Origin: Vibrio pacinii DSM 19139
GTDB lineage: Bacteria; Pseudomonadota; Gammaproteobacteria; Enterobacterales; Vibrionaceae
Assembly: GCF_000711795.1 (NCBI RefSeq)
Contig: NZ_KL543977.1
Coordinates: 261,119 to 325,118 of the forward strand
Direction: 5' to 3'
DNA length: 64,000 bases
Part shown: piece after piece, positions 8,351 through 17,297 of the stretch
How positions within the stretch are numbered: the first letter of the stretch is position 1
How the letters are laid out: each line of letters starts with the position of its first letter
Translations under genes and position numbers: made by a program
The notes under the pieces: model-generated
What the model saw: only the letters and a program-made list of their open reading frames with translations
Told to the model about the DNA's origin: nothing
Databases searched by the model: none

Positions 8351-9109
8351 TTAAACCGGGTTATCAATATCGATAAACTCAACCTCTAGACCATGTTCAC
8401 TGGCCAACCATTCCCCCAACGCTTTTACCCCATAACGCTCGGTAGCGTGATGACCAGCGGCAAAATAGTGAATGGCTTGCTCTCGAGCTGAATAGGTCGT
8501 ACGTTCTGAAATTTCACCCGAAATAAAGGCATCAAGGCCATGTTTTACTGCCAACTCTATGTAGTCTTGACCGCCACCAGTGCACCAACCGACCGTTTCG
8601 ATCAACTTATCCGCATTGTCTGGCGCAATATGCAGTGGTGCTCGATTGAGCACACGATTGATTTTGGCGCTTAACTCAGCGCCTGTGATTGGTTTGTCTA
8701 GTCGGCCATACATGGCAACAGATTGAGGATGCCCTTCTAAACCACCTTCAACTTGGATATCCAGTAAACGAGCCAGTTGCGCGTTGTTACCCAACTGTGG
8801 GTGGATATCAAGCGGCAAATGATAACCGAACAAATTGAGATCGTTTTTGATTAACGTGCGAATGCGTTGACCTTTCATACCGCGAATCGGCTCAGGTTCA
8901 CCTTTCCAGAAGTAACCATGGTGAACTAGCAGCGCGTCAGCGTTAAGTTCAACGGCTTTATCAATCAACGCTTGTGAAGCCGTCACACCAGTAACAATAC
9001 GCTTAATCGTTGGTTTACCTTCAACCTGTAAGCCATTCGGTGCGTAGTCTTTAATCAACTGAGGCGATAGTTTCTCATTTAATATTTTTTCTAATTGTAA
9101 GATGTTCAT
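8351..9109 (-). CDS. Nif3-like dinuclear metal-binding protein (YbgI family)
   Basis: The start is taken as the ATG at 9109 (MNILQLEKILNEKLSP, 252 residues), with GGAAGC upstream. A TTG 12 bases earlier is possible but less likely. The product resembles E. coli YbgI: DYAPNGLQVEGK near residue 20, the metal-binding VHHGYFWKG near residue 63, and a C-terminal HATERYGVKALGEWL with further ligands. Family members form toroidal hexamers with a two-metal site. They are often labelled GTP cyclohydrolase type 2 homologues, but the reaction is not settled. It lies convergent to gltA. Confidence 0.92.
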   Translation of the reverse strand: MNILQLEKILNEKLSPQLIKDYAPNGLQVEGKPTIKRIVTGVTASQALIDKAVELNADALLVHHGYFWKGEPEPIRGMKGQRIRTLIKNDLNLFGYHLPLDIHPQLGNNAQLARLLDIQVEGGLEGHPQSVAMYGRLDKPITGAELSAKINRVLNRAPLHIAPDNADKLIETVGWCTGGGQDYIELAVKHGLDAFISGEISERTTYSAREQAIHYFAAGHHATERYGVKALGEWLASEHGLEVEFIDIDNPV

Positions 9110-9234
9110 TTTAGCTTCCAATCACTTATGAGCGTCTCGCTCTTTGATTCTATGTCGCAAAGTGTATTCCAACCATAGCAGTGATGCTAGGGTCTGGTTA
9201 CAATAGTGATAACTGGTTTTACTAAGGTAAAAGG

Positions 9235-9990
9235 ATGAGCCCTTACCAACGCTTCTATCACTGGATCGCAACCACACCCCCTCTATTCGAGTGCATTGCC
9301 CCGTTTGAGTCTCTACAAAAGCTGGCGTTTTCCCCTACCGACACCAGCGACTACTCCGGAAACCCAAGGCTTGGCTTTCTCTATCAGCATTTATGTACCG
9401 AGCTGCTCACCAATACCTCGAGCTATTCTGTTGAACTAGAAGAAGTGCAAATCAATAAAGACAACGGTCAGACCTTAGGGGCGATCGACTTGATCCTCAA
9501 TAACCATCAAACTCGCCGCCAAGAACATTGGGAAGTCGCGATAAAGTTCTACCTGCTTCATCAAGGAACCTGGTTCGGACCTAACGCACATGATCAGCTC
9601 GACAAAAAGCTTAAGCGGATGTTAACCCACCAACTTAAAATGAGCACCACACCCGAGTTCTTAGCTCAGTATCCACAACTAACGGGGTTATCTGAACACC
9701 TGTTGCTGCAAGGCAGACTCTATACCAACCCGTTTTCACCAGAACCTGTCCCAGACAAGTGTTTAGGTCTCAAACTCAACCAAAGTCAGATTTCAGGCCA
9801 TTGGTGTTATCAACATCAGTGGGAGCAAATTGGCGAACCACTATACGAGCTCGATAAACCTTTGTGGGCGATAGGACAGACTGAGATCGGTAACCCCGTC
9901 GAAAAACCCAATGGTCGCTTTATTCACGCACAGACCGCAAGTGGCCAGTTTTGGTTTGTGGTGCCAGATAGTTGGCCGGGAAAGACATAA
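9235..9990 (+). CDS. DUF1853 family protein
   Basis: A 251-residue soluble protein with no signal peptide or membrane segment. I recognise it as DUF1853 from the central stretch GAIDLILNN...HWEVAIKFYLLH (about residues 82-107) and the GPNAHDQLDKKLKRM motif. The acidic and basic residues in LGAIDLI and WEVAIKFYL resemble a PD-(D/E)xK nuclease-like core, but this is inference and no function is known to me. It is transcribed alone and convergent to pgm. Confidence 0.8.
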   Translation: MSPYQRFYHWIATTPPLFECIAPFESLQKLAFSPTDTSDYSGNPRLGFLYQHLCTELLTNTSSYSVELEEVQINKDNGQTLGAIDLILNNHQTRRQEHWEVAIKFYLLHQGTWFGPNAHDQLDKKLKRMLTHQLKMSTTPEFLAQYPQLTGLSEHLLLQGRLYTNPFSPEPVPDKCLGLKLNQSQISGHWCYQHQWEQIGEPLYELDKPLWAIGQTEIGNPVEKPNGRFIHAQTASGQFWFVVPDSWPGKT

Positions 9991-9997
9991 AAACCAC

Positions 9998-10030
9998 AAG
10001 GGCCGACACATGGTCAGCCCTTGAAATTAT
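9998..10030. terminator. Terminator between DUF1853 gene and pgm
   Basis: Inverted repeat CAAGGGC...GCCCTTG with a partly paired interior, lying between convergent genes. The minus strand continues into a short T-run (GGTTTTTA), so it could end pgm as well. Confidence 0.6.
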
Positions 10031-10045
10031 TATAAGTGAACGGTA

Positions 10046-11692
10046 TTAAAGACCTGCGGCTGCAAATACTTGATTAACGATCTCTTGCGCTTCAGCTTCA
10101 ATCTGCTTCAAGTGCTCCGCACCTTTAAAGCTTTCACAGTAGATCTTATAGATATCTTCGGTACCTGAAGGTCGAGCGGCGAACCAGCCGTTTTGTGTTG
10201 TCACCTTAAGGCCACCAATCGCGGCCCCATTACCTGGAGCATGCGTTAAGCGCGCCGTGATCGCCTCACCGGCAAGGGTTTGCGCCGTCACCATATCAGC
10301 AGAAAGCTTTTTCAATACCTCTTTCTGCGCGCCATTAGCCACCGCCTGAATACGATTGTACTCAGACGCACCATGTTTGGCCGCCAACTCTTCGTAGTAC
10401 TGTTGCGGATTCTTACCAGTGACAGCGGTAATTTCAGCCGCAAGTAGGCAAAGCAAGATACCGTCTTTATCCGTAGACCAAGGCGTGCCATCTTTACGCA
10501 GGAACGACGCCCCTGCACTCTCTTCGCCACCAAAGCCAAACTTGCCTTGATAGAGTCCATCGACAAACCATTTAAAACCAACCGGAACTTCACAAAGCTC
10601 ACGACCAAGGTCGGCGACCACACGGTCAATTAACGCACTCGATACCAGTGTTTTACCGACGGCAACCTCTTTGCCCCAACCTTGGCGATGACGGTACAAG
10701 TAATCAATGCACACAGCCAAGAAGTGATTCGGGTTCATTAACCCTTTTGGTGTCACAATGCCGTGGCGATCGTAATCAGGGTCATTACCAAACGCTAAAT
10801 CGTATTGGTCTTTTAGCGCCAGTAGACCAGCCATCGCATAAGGAGACGAGCAGTCCATACGCACGACGCCGTCCTTGTCGAGAGACATAAATTGGAATGA
10901 TGGGTCAATCGCTTCACTGACAAGCGTCAAATCTAAATGGTAAGCTGCGCCAATCTGACGCCAGTAATCAATGCCACTGCCTCCGAGCGGATCGACGCCC
11001 AGTTTCAAGTTCGCTTTCTGAATCGCTTCCATATCAATGACGTTAACCAGATCATCAACATACGGTTTAACCAAATCCATTTCAACGAATAGCTCACTGG
11101 CCTTTGCCTGGTCGAGCGGCATGCGTTTGACACCCACTAAACCGGCTGCGATCAACGCATTGGCACGATCTTGAATCGCTTCTGTCAGCTCACCTTCTGC
11201 CGGACCACCATGCGTTGGATTGTATTTAATCCCCCCATCTTGCGGCGGATTGTGCGACGGTGTTATCACAATCCCATCGGCCTTCGCATCATGTTGCAAG
11301 TTGTAAGTCAAAATAGCGTGCGAAATCCCTGGCGTTGGTGTGTAGCCATTGTTTTGTTGAACAATCACGGTCACGCCATTCGCAATCAAGACTTCAACCA
11401 CGGTTGAAAAAGCAGGCTCTGAGAGTGCGTGGGTATCTTTGCCAACAAATAGCGGCCCTGTAGTGCCCTTTTCAGCACGAACTTCTGCCACCGCCTGAGC
11501 AATCGCTAAAATATGATGCTCATTAAAGGTCGACTTATCTGAGCTACCACGGTGTCCAGAAGTACCAAATTCAACTTTATACTCTAACTTGGTTGGATTT
11601 GGTTGGAGAAGGAAGTAATTAGAAACTAGGGCTGGAATATTATGAAGATCTTGTTGCTGAGCTTTTTGTCCCGCTCGTGGGTGCATCGCCAT
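10046..11692 (-). CDS. pgm: Phosphoglucomutase (alpha-D-glucose phosphate-specific)
   Basis: A 548-residue alpha-D-phosphohexomutase that interconverts glucose 1-phosphate and glucose 6-phosphate. It shows the phosphoserine loop GIVITPSHNPPQDGG (Ser near residue 146), the metal-binding GNDPDYDRHG, the sugar-binding GGEESAG, and the C-terminal phosphate-binding ARPSGTEDIYKIY. It lies just downstream of seqA on the same strand, as in enteric bacteria, but a terminator-like hairpin separates the two genes. Confidence 0.97.
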   Translation of the reverse strand: MAMHPRAGQKAQQQDLHNIPALVSNYFLLQPNPTKLEYKVEFGTSGHRGSSDKSTFNEHHILAIAQAVAEVRAEKGTTGPLFVGKDTHALSEPAFSTVVEVLIANGVTVIVQQNNGYTPTPGISHAILTYNLQHDAKADGIVITPSHNPPQDGGIKYNPTHGGPAEGELTEAIQDRANALIAAGLVGVKRMPLDQAKASELFVEMDLVKPYVDDLVNVIDMEAIQKANLKLGVDPLGGSGIDYWRQIGAAYHLDLTLVSEAIDPSFQFMSLDKDGVVRMDCSSPYAMAGLLALKDQYDLAFGNDPDYDRHGIVTPKGLMNPNHFLAVCIDYLYRHRQGWGKEVAVGKTLVSSALIDRVVADLGRELCEVPVGFKWFVDGLYQGKFGFGGEESAGASFLRKDGTPWSTDKDGILLCLLAAEITAVTGKNPQQYYEELAAKHGASEYNRIQAVANGAQKEVLKKLSADMVTAQTLAGEAITARLTHAPGNGAAIGGLKVTTQNGWFAARPSGTEDIYKIYCESFKGAEHLKQIEAEAQEIVNQVFAAAGL

Positions 11693-11724
11693 GTTGACAT
11701 CCTTTCTTAAATTACAAAAACAAA

Positions 11725-11766
11725 AAACCTCATAATACGATAATCAAATCACGCATTATGAGGTTT
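11725..11766 (-). terminator. Terminator-like hairpin between seqA and pgm
   Basis: Arms AAACCTCATAAT and ATTATGAGGTTT, followed on the minus strand by a T-rich tract (TTTTTTGTTTTTG). It would end or attenuate the seqA transcript before pgm. Confidence 0.75.
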
Positions 11767-11779
11767 CAATCAGAATTAT

Positions 11780-12319
11780 TTAAATTGAGTTCGTCACTTT
11801 CTCAATTAAATCTGCTGGGAAATTCATTCTTGCCATCAACTGATCAACCATCTGTCTTTTACGACTGGTATTGTTATTGGTGATTACCCAGAAAGGTGAA
11901 GCAGGAATAGCCTTTGGCTTGGTGGTGTTGCCATTCGCTAGCAAAATTTGCTCGTTGTCAGCGAAGTAAACGCGTTTACGACCTTTCACTTGAGTCGCTT
12001 CAGAAAAGCTATTTGGGTCAATGCGATGCAGCGTGGATAAAACCAACATAAAGCGATCAATCGCTTTCTTAAGACCAGCAAATTCATCGGAAATCAGTAA
12101 CGAACGCATTTCCTTAACGCCGTCGAACGTTTCTTCTTTTATTGCGTCTTTACTCACCACCACACCTTTAGCTTGTGTCATCTCCTGCGGCTGAGCAACT
12201 GGGGCAGGTGCGTCTGTCATCAATAAACGACGCAAAATGTCCGAGGCACTTTCACCAATATGCTGGGTTTGACTTGCGATGTAACGGTATAGATCCTCAT
12301 CAACCTCAATTGTTTTCAT
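11780..12319 (-). CDS. seqA: Negative modulator of replication initiation SeqA
   Basis: A 179-residue protein with the N-terminal oligomerisation domain (MKTIEVDEDLYRYIASQTQHIGE; DILRRLLM) and the C-terminal domain that binds hemimethylated GATC (VKGRKRVYFADNE; ITNNNTSRKRQMVDQLM). It sequesters newly replicated oriC. Its presence implies Dam methylation in the host, typical of gamma-proteobacteria. It is divergent from the ybfF-like esterase. Confidence 0.97.
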   Translation of the reverse strand: MKTIEVDEDLYRYIASQTQHIGESASDILRRLLMTDAPAPVAQPQEMTQAKGVVVSKDAIKEETFDGVKEMRSLLISDEFAGLKKAIDRFMLVLSTLHRIDPNSFSEATQVKGRKRVYFADNEQILLANGNTTKPKAIPASPFWVITNNNTSRKRQMVDQLMARMNFPADLIEKVTNSI

Positions 12320-12412
12320 TCGCTTTTCACAATCTCTATGTTTAAACTCTGAGGGATTATAGCGAGATCTTTAAAGAGACTCTACGGTTAACCTGTCACG
12401 AATAAAATAAAA

Positions 12413-13177
12413 ATGTCACAACTGCTCAACTATAAAGAAGAAGGTCAGGGTCGACCTATCATTCTGATCCATGGATTATTTGGTAATTTGGACAACCTTG
12501 GCCTACTTGCTCGCGATCTTAAAGCCGATCACCGCGTGATCAGCTTAGATCTTCGCAATCATGGCGCATCGTTCCATTCGCCGCAACACGACTACGCCTC
12601 GATGGCTCTGGATGTACAACGGCTACTTAAACACCTCGAACTTACCGACACCATAGTGATTGGTCACTCGATGGGGGGCAAAGTTGCAATGAAATTAGCT
12701 GAGATTGCAGGTGAGCAGATCGGCAAATTATTAGTGTTGGACATGGCACCTGTGAAATACAGCCAAAGCCGCCATGATAATGTATTTGATGGCCTGCATG
12801 CGGTCATCGAGCGCAAGCCAAGCAGCCGTAAAGATGCGCTCGAGATGTTGGCCGAGCACATTGAACTTGAAGGTGTGCGCCAATTTCTCAGTAAATCGCT
12901 CTATAACTCAGGTCAACACTTAGCGTGGCGATTTAATGTCGAGAGCTTAGCTAAAAACTACTGGAATATTCTCGACTGGCAACCGATAAAAGCGACTGCC
13001 ATTGAGACCCTGTTCATCAAAGGAGGCGATTCTGACTACCTAACTGCAGAGCACCAACCAGAGGTTCAAAAGCAGTTTAGTCGCGCCAAAGCGCACGTCA
13101 TTGCCAATACGGGTCATTGGTTACACGCCGAAAAACCCGCGGAAGTACTGCGTGCGATCCGTAAATTCATTGCGTAA
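12413..13177 (+). CDS. ybfF: Alpha/beta-hydrolase, YbfF-type esterase
   Basis: The 254-residue protein has the oxyanion region LIHGLFGNLDNLG (about residues 18-30) and the nucleophile elbow GHSMGGK (Ser near 86). An aspartate sits in FIKGGDSDYL and a C-terminal histidine in NTGHWLHAEKP, completing a Ser-Asp-His triad. It matches E. coli YbfF, a small acyl-ester hydrolase. Native substrate is not known. The seqA neighbour is conserved in enteric bacteria. Confidence 0.9.
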   Translation: MSQLLNYKEEGQGRPIILIHGLFGNLDNLGLLARDLKADHRVISLDLRNHGASFHSPQHDYASMALDVQRLLKHLELTDTIVIGHSMGGKVAMKLAEIAGEQIGKLLVLDMAPVKYSQSRHDNVFDGLHAVIERKPSSRKDALEMLAEHIELEGVRQFLSKSLYNSGQHLAWRFNVESLAKNYWNILDWQPIKATAIETLFIKGGDSDYLTAEHQPEVQKQFSRAKAHVIANTGHWLHAEKPAEVLRAIRKFIA

Positions 13178-13270
13178 AACAGAATGAGATATCCGTAGTG
13201 CTCTGATCGTTAACTTTATCTAGCAACAATGGTATAGTTCGGCCCAAGTAATTTGGCACAAAGGGATTGC

Positions 13271-13492
13271 ATGCTTTACGACTACATGAATATGCTCGAG
13301 TCTATCGGTCTCGATCTACTTTTTGCGTCTATCTTTTTCTTAATAGGGATGGCGATAAAAGATGTATTAAAAGCGGGAAATGTCCCCCCTTTCGGTCGTC
13401 GCATTGTGTGGTTAGTCCTATTCCTAGGCTGCGCTGGATTTATTGCCAAAGGCATTATTCAGATGAGCTGGGAAGGTGGTGGCATAGGCTGA
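13271..13492 (+). CDS. DUF2788 small membrane protein
   Basis: The start is set at the ATG at 13271 (MLYDYMNMLESIGLD, 73 residues) because AAGGGA precedes it; an earlier in-frame TTG at 13253 is less convincing. Two hydrophobic helices (about residues 12-30 and 44-62) mark an inner-membrane protein. I recognise the DUF2788 pattern MAIKDVLKxGNVPxFGRRIVW. Function unknown. It sits between ybfF and the flavodoxin gene. Confidence 0.85.
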   Translation: MLYDYMNMLESIGLDLLFASIFFLIGMAIKDVLKAGNVPPFGRRIVWLVLFLGCAGFIAKGIIQMSWEGGGIG

Positions 13493-13534
13493 CGCGCCAC
13501 AGTCACAACATAATTGAGTAAAGGTAACGAATTT

Positions 13535-14068
13535 ATGGCAAGTGTAGGCATCTTCTTTGGTAGCGATACAGGTAATACTGAAGCTGTAGCAAAGATGATT
13601 CAAAAGCAACTGGGTAAACAACTGGTTCACGTTCAAGATATTGCCAAAAGCAGCAAAGAAGATATCGACAACTTTGATCTTCTGCTACTTGGCATCCCGA
13701 CTTGGTATTACGGTGAAGCACAATGTGACTGGGATGATTTCTTCCCTGAGCTTGAGCAAATCGACTTTTCGACCAAGCTAGTGGCAATTTTTGGTTGTGG
13801 TGATCAAGAAGACTACGCAGAGTACTTCTGTGACGCAATGGGTACTGTACGCGATATCGTTGAAGCGAAAGGCGGTACAATCCTAGGTTACACATCAACC
13901 GAAGGCTATGAATTCGAAGCTTCTAAAGGTCTGGTTGAAAGTGATGATAGCCAGTTCGTTGGTCTATGTATCGATGAAGACCGTCAACCAGAACTCACCG
14001 AAGAACGCGTGAAAAACTGGTGTAAGCAAATTTATGATGAGATGTGTCTAGCTGAACTAGAAGGCTAA
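13535..14068 (+). CDS. fldA: Flavodoxin I
   Basis: The ATG at 13535 with AAGG upstream is preferred over the TTG at 13514, since flavodoxins begin with a strand such as MASVGIFFGSDTG. The 177-residue protein has the FMN phosphate loop GSDTGNTEAV (residues 9-18), the isoalloxazine-stacking Trp in PTWYYGEAQCDWDD and the Tyr region GCGDQEDYAEYFCDA. It carries single electrons to enzymes such as radical-SAM activators. Fur lies nearby, and flavodoxins often replace ferredoxin under low iron, though no clear Fur box is seen here. Confidence 0.96.
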   Translation: MASVGIFFGSDTGNTEAVAKMIQKQLGKQLVHVQDIAKSSKEDIDNFDLLLLGIPTWYYGEAQCDWDDFFPELEQIDFSTKLVAIFGCGDQEDYAEYFCDAMGTVRDIVEAKGGTILGYTSTEGYEFEASKGLVESDDSQFVGLCIDEDRQPELTEERVKNWCKQIYDEMCLAELEG

Positions 14069-14081
14069 TGCCTCATCGATT

Positions 14082-14108
14082 AAAAACCTCCGCTGGGAGG
14101 TTTTTTTA
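14082..14108. terminator. Bidirectional terminator fldA / DUF4442 gene
   Basis: AAAAACCTCC-GCTG-GGAGGTTTTTTT; T-runs on both strands between convergent genes. Confidence 0.85.
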
Positions 14109-14606
14109 TGCCGTTTGTTGCTGTTCTTCTTCTCTAAACTGCGGTTTTTTGCGCACATACAATTTACGCTGCACTTCGGAAACTACGCTGCCGTGTTTAT
14201 CTTTGACATAGATAATAAATTCAGGGAAACACTTATCTCCTTCGGCGGTTTTGGCCAAGATATCTTGCAATTGATCTTGAGTGACACAGAACTCGGCATA
14301 CAAGTCACTTTGTCCTGGCTTGATAAAGTTAATACTTGCCTCTTTATCCCACACGTAATAGCGCTCACCTAGTATCCCCATTAGCATTAACGAGTACACG
14401 GGATCTGTGAGTGAGAAAATGCTTCCTCCATATTGGGTTCGATTGGCATTTTTATTCCACCAACGTAGCTTAAGCTGCATTTTCACTTGACGAAAATCAT
14501 CACTAATCGAAAGGATTTTGATTCCTGAGCCCCAAAATGGTGGCCACGAATTGAGCGCAAACTTAACCACGCCAGGCTTGTAGACTTTTGCCAATGATTT
14601 ATTCAT
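14106..14606 (-). CDS. DUF4442 hotdog-fold protein (putative thioesterase)
   Basis: A 166-residue protein beginning MNKSLAKVYKPGVVKFALN. The pattern of DUF4442/PaaI-like hotdog proteins is visible: WPPFWGSGIKI near residue 21, LRWWNKNANRTQYGGSIFS with the conserved Asn and Gly-Gly (about 47-65), and DPVYSLMLMGILG. Hotdog proteins commonly hydrolyse acyl-CoA thioesters, but the substrate is unknown. Single gene between fldA and fur. Confidence 0.8.
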   Translation of the reverse strand: MNKSLAKVYKPGVVKFALNSWPPFWGSGIKILSISDDFRQVKMQLKLRWWNKNANRTQYGGSIFSLTDPVYSLMLMGILGERYYVWDKEASINFIKPGQSDLYAEFCVTQDQLQDILAKTAEGDKCFPEFIIYVKDKHGSVVSEVQRKLYVRKKPQFREEEQQQTA

Positions 14607-14809
14607 CGTTCATTCCTAAAGATGATTTACTCAATAAATGTTGCATAATTGTAACTGGTCGGATGTCGTTTATCAGTGACCTCACACTAGTTTATAAAAA
14701 AAGAGTAGTAACCCCTTGAAGTTCGTGGTTTATTGTTAGTAGCTACTGCCCTATAATGATAGCAATATTGAATTCTGTTAATTACTGCAGATCATCAACA
14801 GGAAAGTAT

Positions 14810-15256
14810 ATGTCAGACAATAACCAAGCGCTAAAGGATGCTGGTCTTAAGGTTACTCTACCAAGACTCAAGATTTTAGAAGTACTACAGCAACCAGAAT
14901 GCCAACATATTAGCGCTGAAGATTTATATAAGAAGCTGATTGATCTAGGAGAAGAGATCGGTCTTGCTACCGTTTACCGTGTCTTAAACCAATTTGATGA
15001 CGCCGGTATCGTGACACGCCATCACTTTGAAGGTGGTAAGTCAGTATTCGAACTATCAACTCAGCACCATCATGACCACCTTGTCTGCCTAGATTGTGGT
15101 GAGGTCATTGAGTTTTCAGACGACGTAATTGAAGAGCGTCAAAAAGAGATCGCGGCAAGATACAACGTAACTCTAACCAACCATAGCCTCTATTTGTACG
15201 GCAAGTGTATTGATGGTAGTTGTAAAAACGATCCTAACGCTCACAAAGCAAGATAA
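14810..15256 (+). CDS. fur: Ferric uptake regulator
   Basis: The start is the ATG at 14810 (MSDNNQALKDAGLKVTLPR, 148 residues) with GGAAAG upstream. An in-frame ATG at 14756 would add a stretch foreign to the family. The N-terminal winged helix (LKVTLPRLKILEVLQ; IGLATVYRVLNQFDDAG) is followed by the dimer domain with HHHDHLVCLDCGEVIEF and the second Cys pair CIDGSCKND, which hold metal. Fur represses iron-uptake genes when bound to Fe(II). A clean autoregulatory Fur box is not obvious upstream. Confidence 0.97.
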   Translation: MSDNNQALKDAGLKVTLPRLKILEVLQQPECQHISAEDLYKKLIDLGEEIGLATVYRVLNQFDDAGIVTRHHFEGGKSVFELSTQHHHDHLVCLDCGEVIEFSDDVIEERQKEIAARYNVTLTNHSLYLYGKCIDGSCKNDPNAHKAR

Positions 15257-15257
15257 T

Positions 15258-15286
15258 AAAAAAGGCGCTCATCAGCGCCTTTTTTG
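15258..15286 (+). terminator. Terminator of fur
   Basis: AAAAGGCGCT-CATC-AGCGCCTTTTTT hairpin with a T-run. Confidence 0.85.
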
Positions 15287-15300
15287 ACTAGTTTGATCGA

Positions 15301-15335
15301 ATAAATGCCAGCTCAACGCTGGCATTTATCTTTTT
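15301..15335. terminator. Terminator of glnS
   Basis: AAATGCCAGC-TCAAC-GCTGGCATTT between the convergent fur and glnS genes; the plus-strand side also has TTTTT. Confidence 0.7.
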
Positions 15336-15339
15336 AACG

Positions 15340-17010
15340 TTATTTAGACTCGATTTTAGCCCAAGTATCACGTAGACCAACCGTGCGGTTGAAGACTAAT
15401 GCTTGTGGCTTAGAATCTTTACCATCAGCACAGAAATAGCCCATACGCTCAAACTGATAGCCTTTTTCCGCTTGCGCGCTGGCTAAACTCGGTTCTACAT
15501 AACCCTTAACTGCGAGCAGCGATTCTGGGTTAATCGTGTCGGCAAAGTTATCTGCTGCCGCTGGATTTGGCACAGTAAACAGACGATCATAGAGACGAAT
15601 TTCTGCCGGTAGACCTTTATCAGCCGATACCCAGTGAATCACGCCTTTTACTTTACGACCATCTTCTGGGTTCTTGCCCAAAGTGTCAGCATCGTAACTA
15701 CAGAAGATCGTTGTGATGTTGCCTTGGTCGTCTTTCTCGATACGCTCAGCTTTAATCACATACGCACCACGAAGACGTACTTCTTTACCTAGAACAAGGC
15801 GTTTGTATTTCTTGTTTGCTTCTTCACGGAAATCTTCACGCTCGATCCATACTTCGCGAGTGAACGGAACTTGACGCTCACCCATCTCAGGCTTATTCGG
15901 ATGATTAGCAACCGTTAGCGTTTCAACACTATCTTGAGCAAAGTTTTCAATCACAACTTTGACCGGATCTAGCACAGCCATAGCGCGAGGAGCGTTTTCG
16001 TTCAAGTCATCACGAATGCACGATTCTAATGAACTAAACTCGATCATGTTCTCTTGCTTGGTGACACCAATTCGCTTACAAAACTCACGAATAGACGCCG
16101 GTGTGAAACCACGACGACGAAGACCTGAAATGGTCGGCATACGTGGATCATCCCAACCATTAACCAAATTTTCAGTCACGAGTTGGTTTAGCTTGCGCTT
16201 TGACATCACGGTATATTCAAGATTCAGGCGGCTAAACTCGTATTGACGAGGCTGGCAGTCAATCGTGATATTTTCTAACACCCAGTCGTACAAACGGCGG
16301 TTATCTTGGAACTCTAGAGTACACAGTGAGTGTGTAATCCCTTCAAGTGCATCCGAAATACAATGAGTAAAGTCGTACATAGGATAAATGCACCACTTGT
16401 CACCGGTTTGATGGTGAGTTGCAAAACGCACACGGTAGATCACAGGATCACGCATCACCATGAACGAAGAGCTCATATCAACCTTAGCGCGCAAACACGC
16501 TTTGCCCTCTTCAAATCCACCATCACGCATTTTTTCAAATAGTGCGAGGTTTTCTTCAGGCGTACGATCGCGATATGGGCTTGGTTTGCCCGGTTGTGTC
16601 AACGTACCACGGTATTCGCGGATCTGCTCTGGACTTAGCTCTTCAACGTACGCTAAGCCTTTGTTAATTAATTCCACTGCATAGCCGTACAACTTATCGA
16701 AGTAGTTTGATGAGTAACAGATCTCACCATCCCATTCGAAGCCTAACCAGCTTACATCATTCTTAATTGACTCAACGTATTCAACGTCTTCTTTTTCTGG
16801 GTTTGTGTCATCAAAACGAAGGTTACACTTACCCTGATAGTCCTGAGCAATACCAAAGTTCAAGCAAATTGACTTAGCGTGACCAATGTGTAGATAGCCG
16901 TTTGGCTCTGGGGGGAAACGAGTATGCACGCTTGTGTGTTTACCATCCGCTAGATCTTTATCGATGATTTGGCGAATGAAATTCGATGGACGAGCTTCAG
17001 CTTCACTCAT
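15340..17010 (-). CDS. glnS: Glutaminyl-tRNA synthetase
   Basis: A 556-residue class I aminoacyl-tRNA synthetase. It has the HIGH motif as YLHIGHAKS (about residues 40-48), the KMSKS-type motif as VMSKRKL (about 269), and the GlnRS-specific FPPEPNGYLH. The C-terminal beta-barrel domains that read the anticodon follow. It charges tRNA-Gln directly, so no GatCAB route is needed. Transcribed alone. Confidence 0.98.
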   Translation of the reverse strand: MSEAEARPSNFIRQIIDKDLADGKHTSVHTRFPPEPNGYLHIGHAKSICLNFGIAQDYQGKCNLRFDDTNPEKEDVEYVESIKNDVSWLGFEWDGEICYSSNYFDKLYGYAVELINKGLAYVEELSPEQIREYRGTLTQPGKPSPYRDRTPEENLALFEKMRDGGFEEGKACLRAKVDMSSSFMVMRDPVIYRVRFATHHQTGDKWCIYPMYDFTHCISDALEGITHSLCTLEFQDNRRLYDWVLENITIDCQPRQYEFSRLNLEYTVMSKRKLNQLVTENLVNGWDDPRMPTISGLRRRGFTPASIREFCKRIGVTKQENMIEFSSLESCIRDDLNENAPRAMAVLDPVKVVIENFAQDSVETLTVANHPNKPEMGERQVPFTREVWIEREDFREEANKKYKRLVLGKEVRLRGAYVIKAERIEKDDQGNITTIFCSYDADTLGKNPEDGRKVKGVIHWVSADKGLPAEIRLYDRLFTVPNPAAADNFADTINPESLLAVKGYVEPSLASAQAEKGYQFERMGYFCADGKDSKPQALVFNRTVGLRDTWAKIESK

Positions 17011-17247
17011 CTATAGCACCTCAATTATTTTAGTATTGTCAGATAAATTCCGCTCTGAGGGCGTTAAAAATGCTCAGAGCACATAGCGACTAATGATCCA
17101 CAATTCTTTAGTAATACACAACTACAACCGCACGTTAAAGCGTAAATAATCCATCAATTACTATGATAAGGCGCAAAACTAACTCGACTAAGCCTCTCCA
17201 GCGAATGCTGCAACCAATTTATGCAAAGTTTTACCACTAAAAATAAC

Positions 17248-17269
17248 AAAGCCTCCCGAAGGAGGCTTT
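17248..17269 (-). terminator. Terminator of nagE
   Basis: AAAGCCTCC-CGAA-GGAGGCTTT; on the minus strand it is followed by GTTATTTTTA. Confidence 0.8.
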
Positions 17270-17297
17270 GGTGACTACCGAATTCGCAATGAAACGA

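Noticed and set aside
14740..14809. Fur box upstream of fur
   Set aside because: ATAATGATAGCAATATT only partly fits the 19-bp consensus; too weak to claim.
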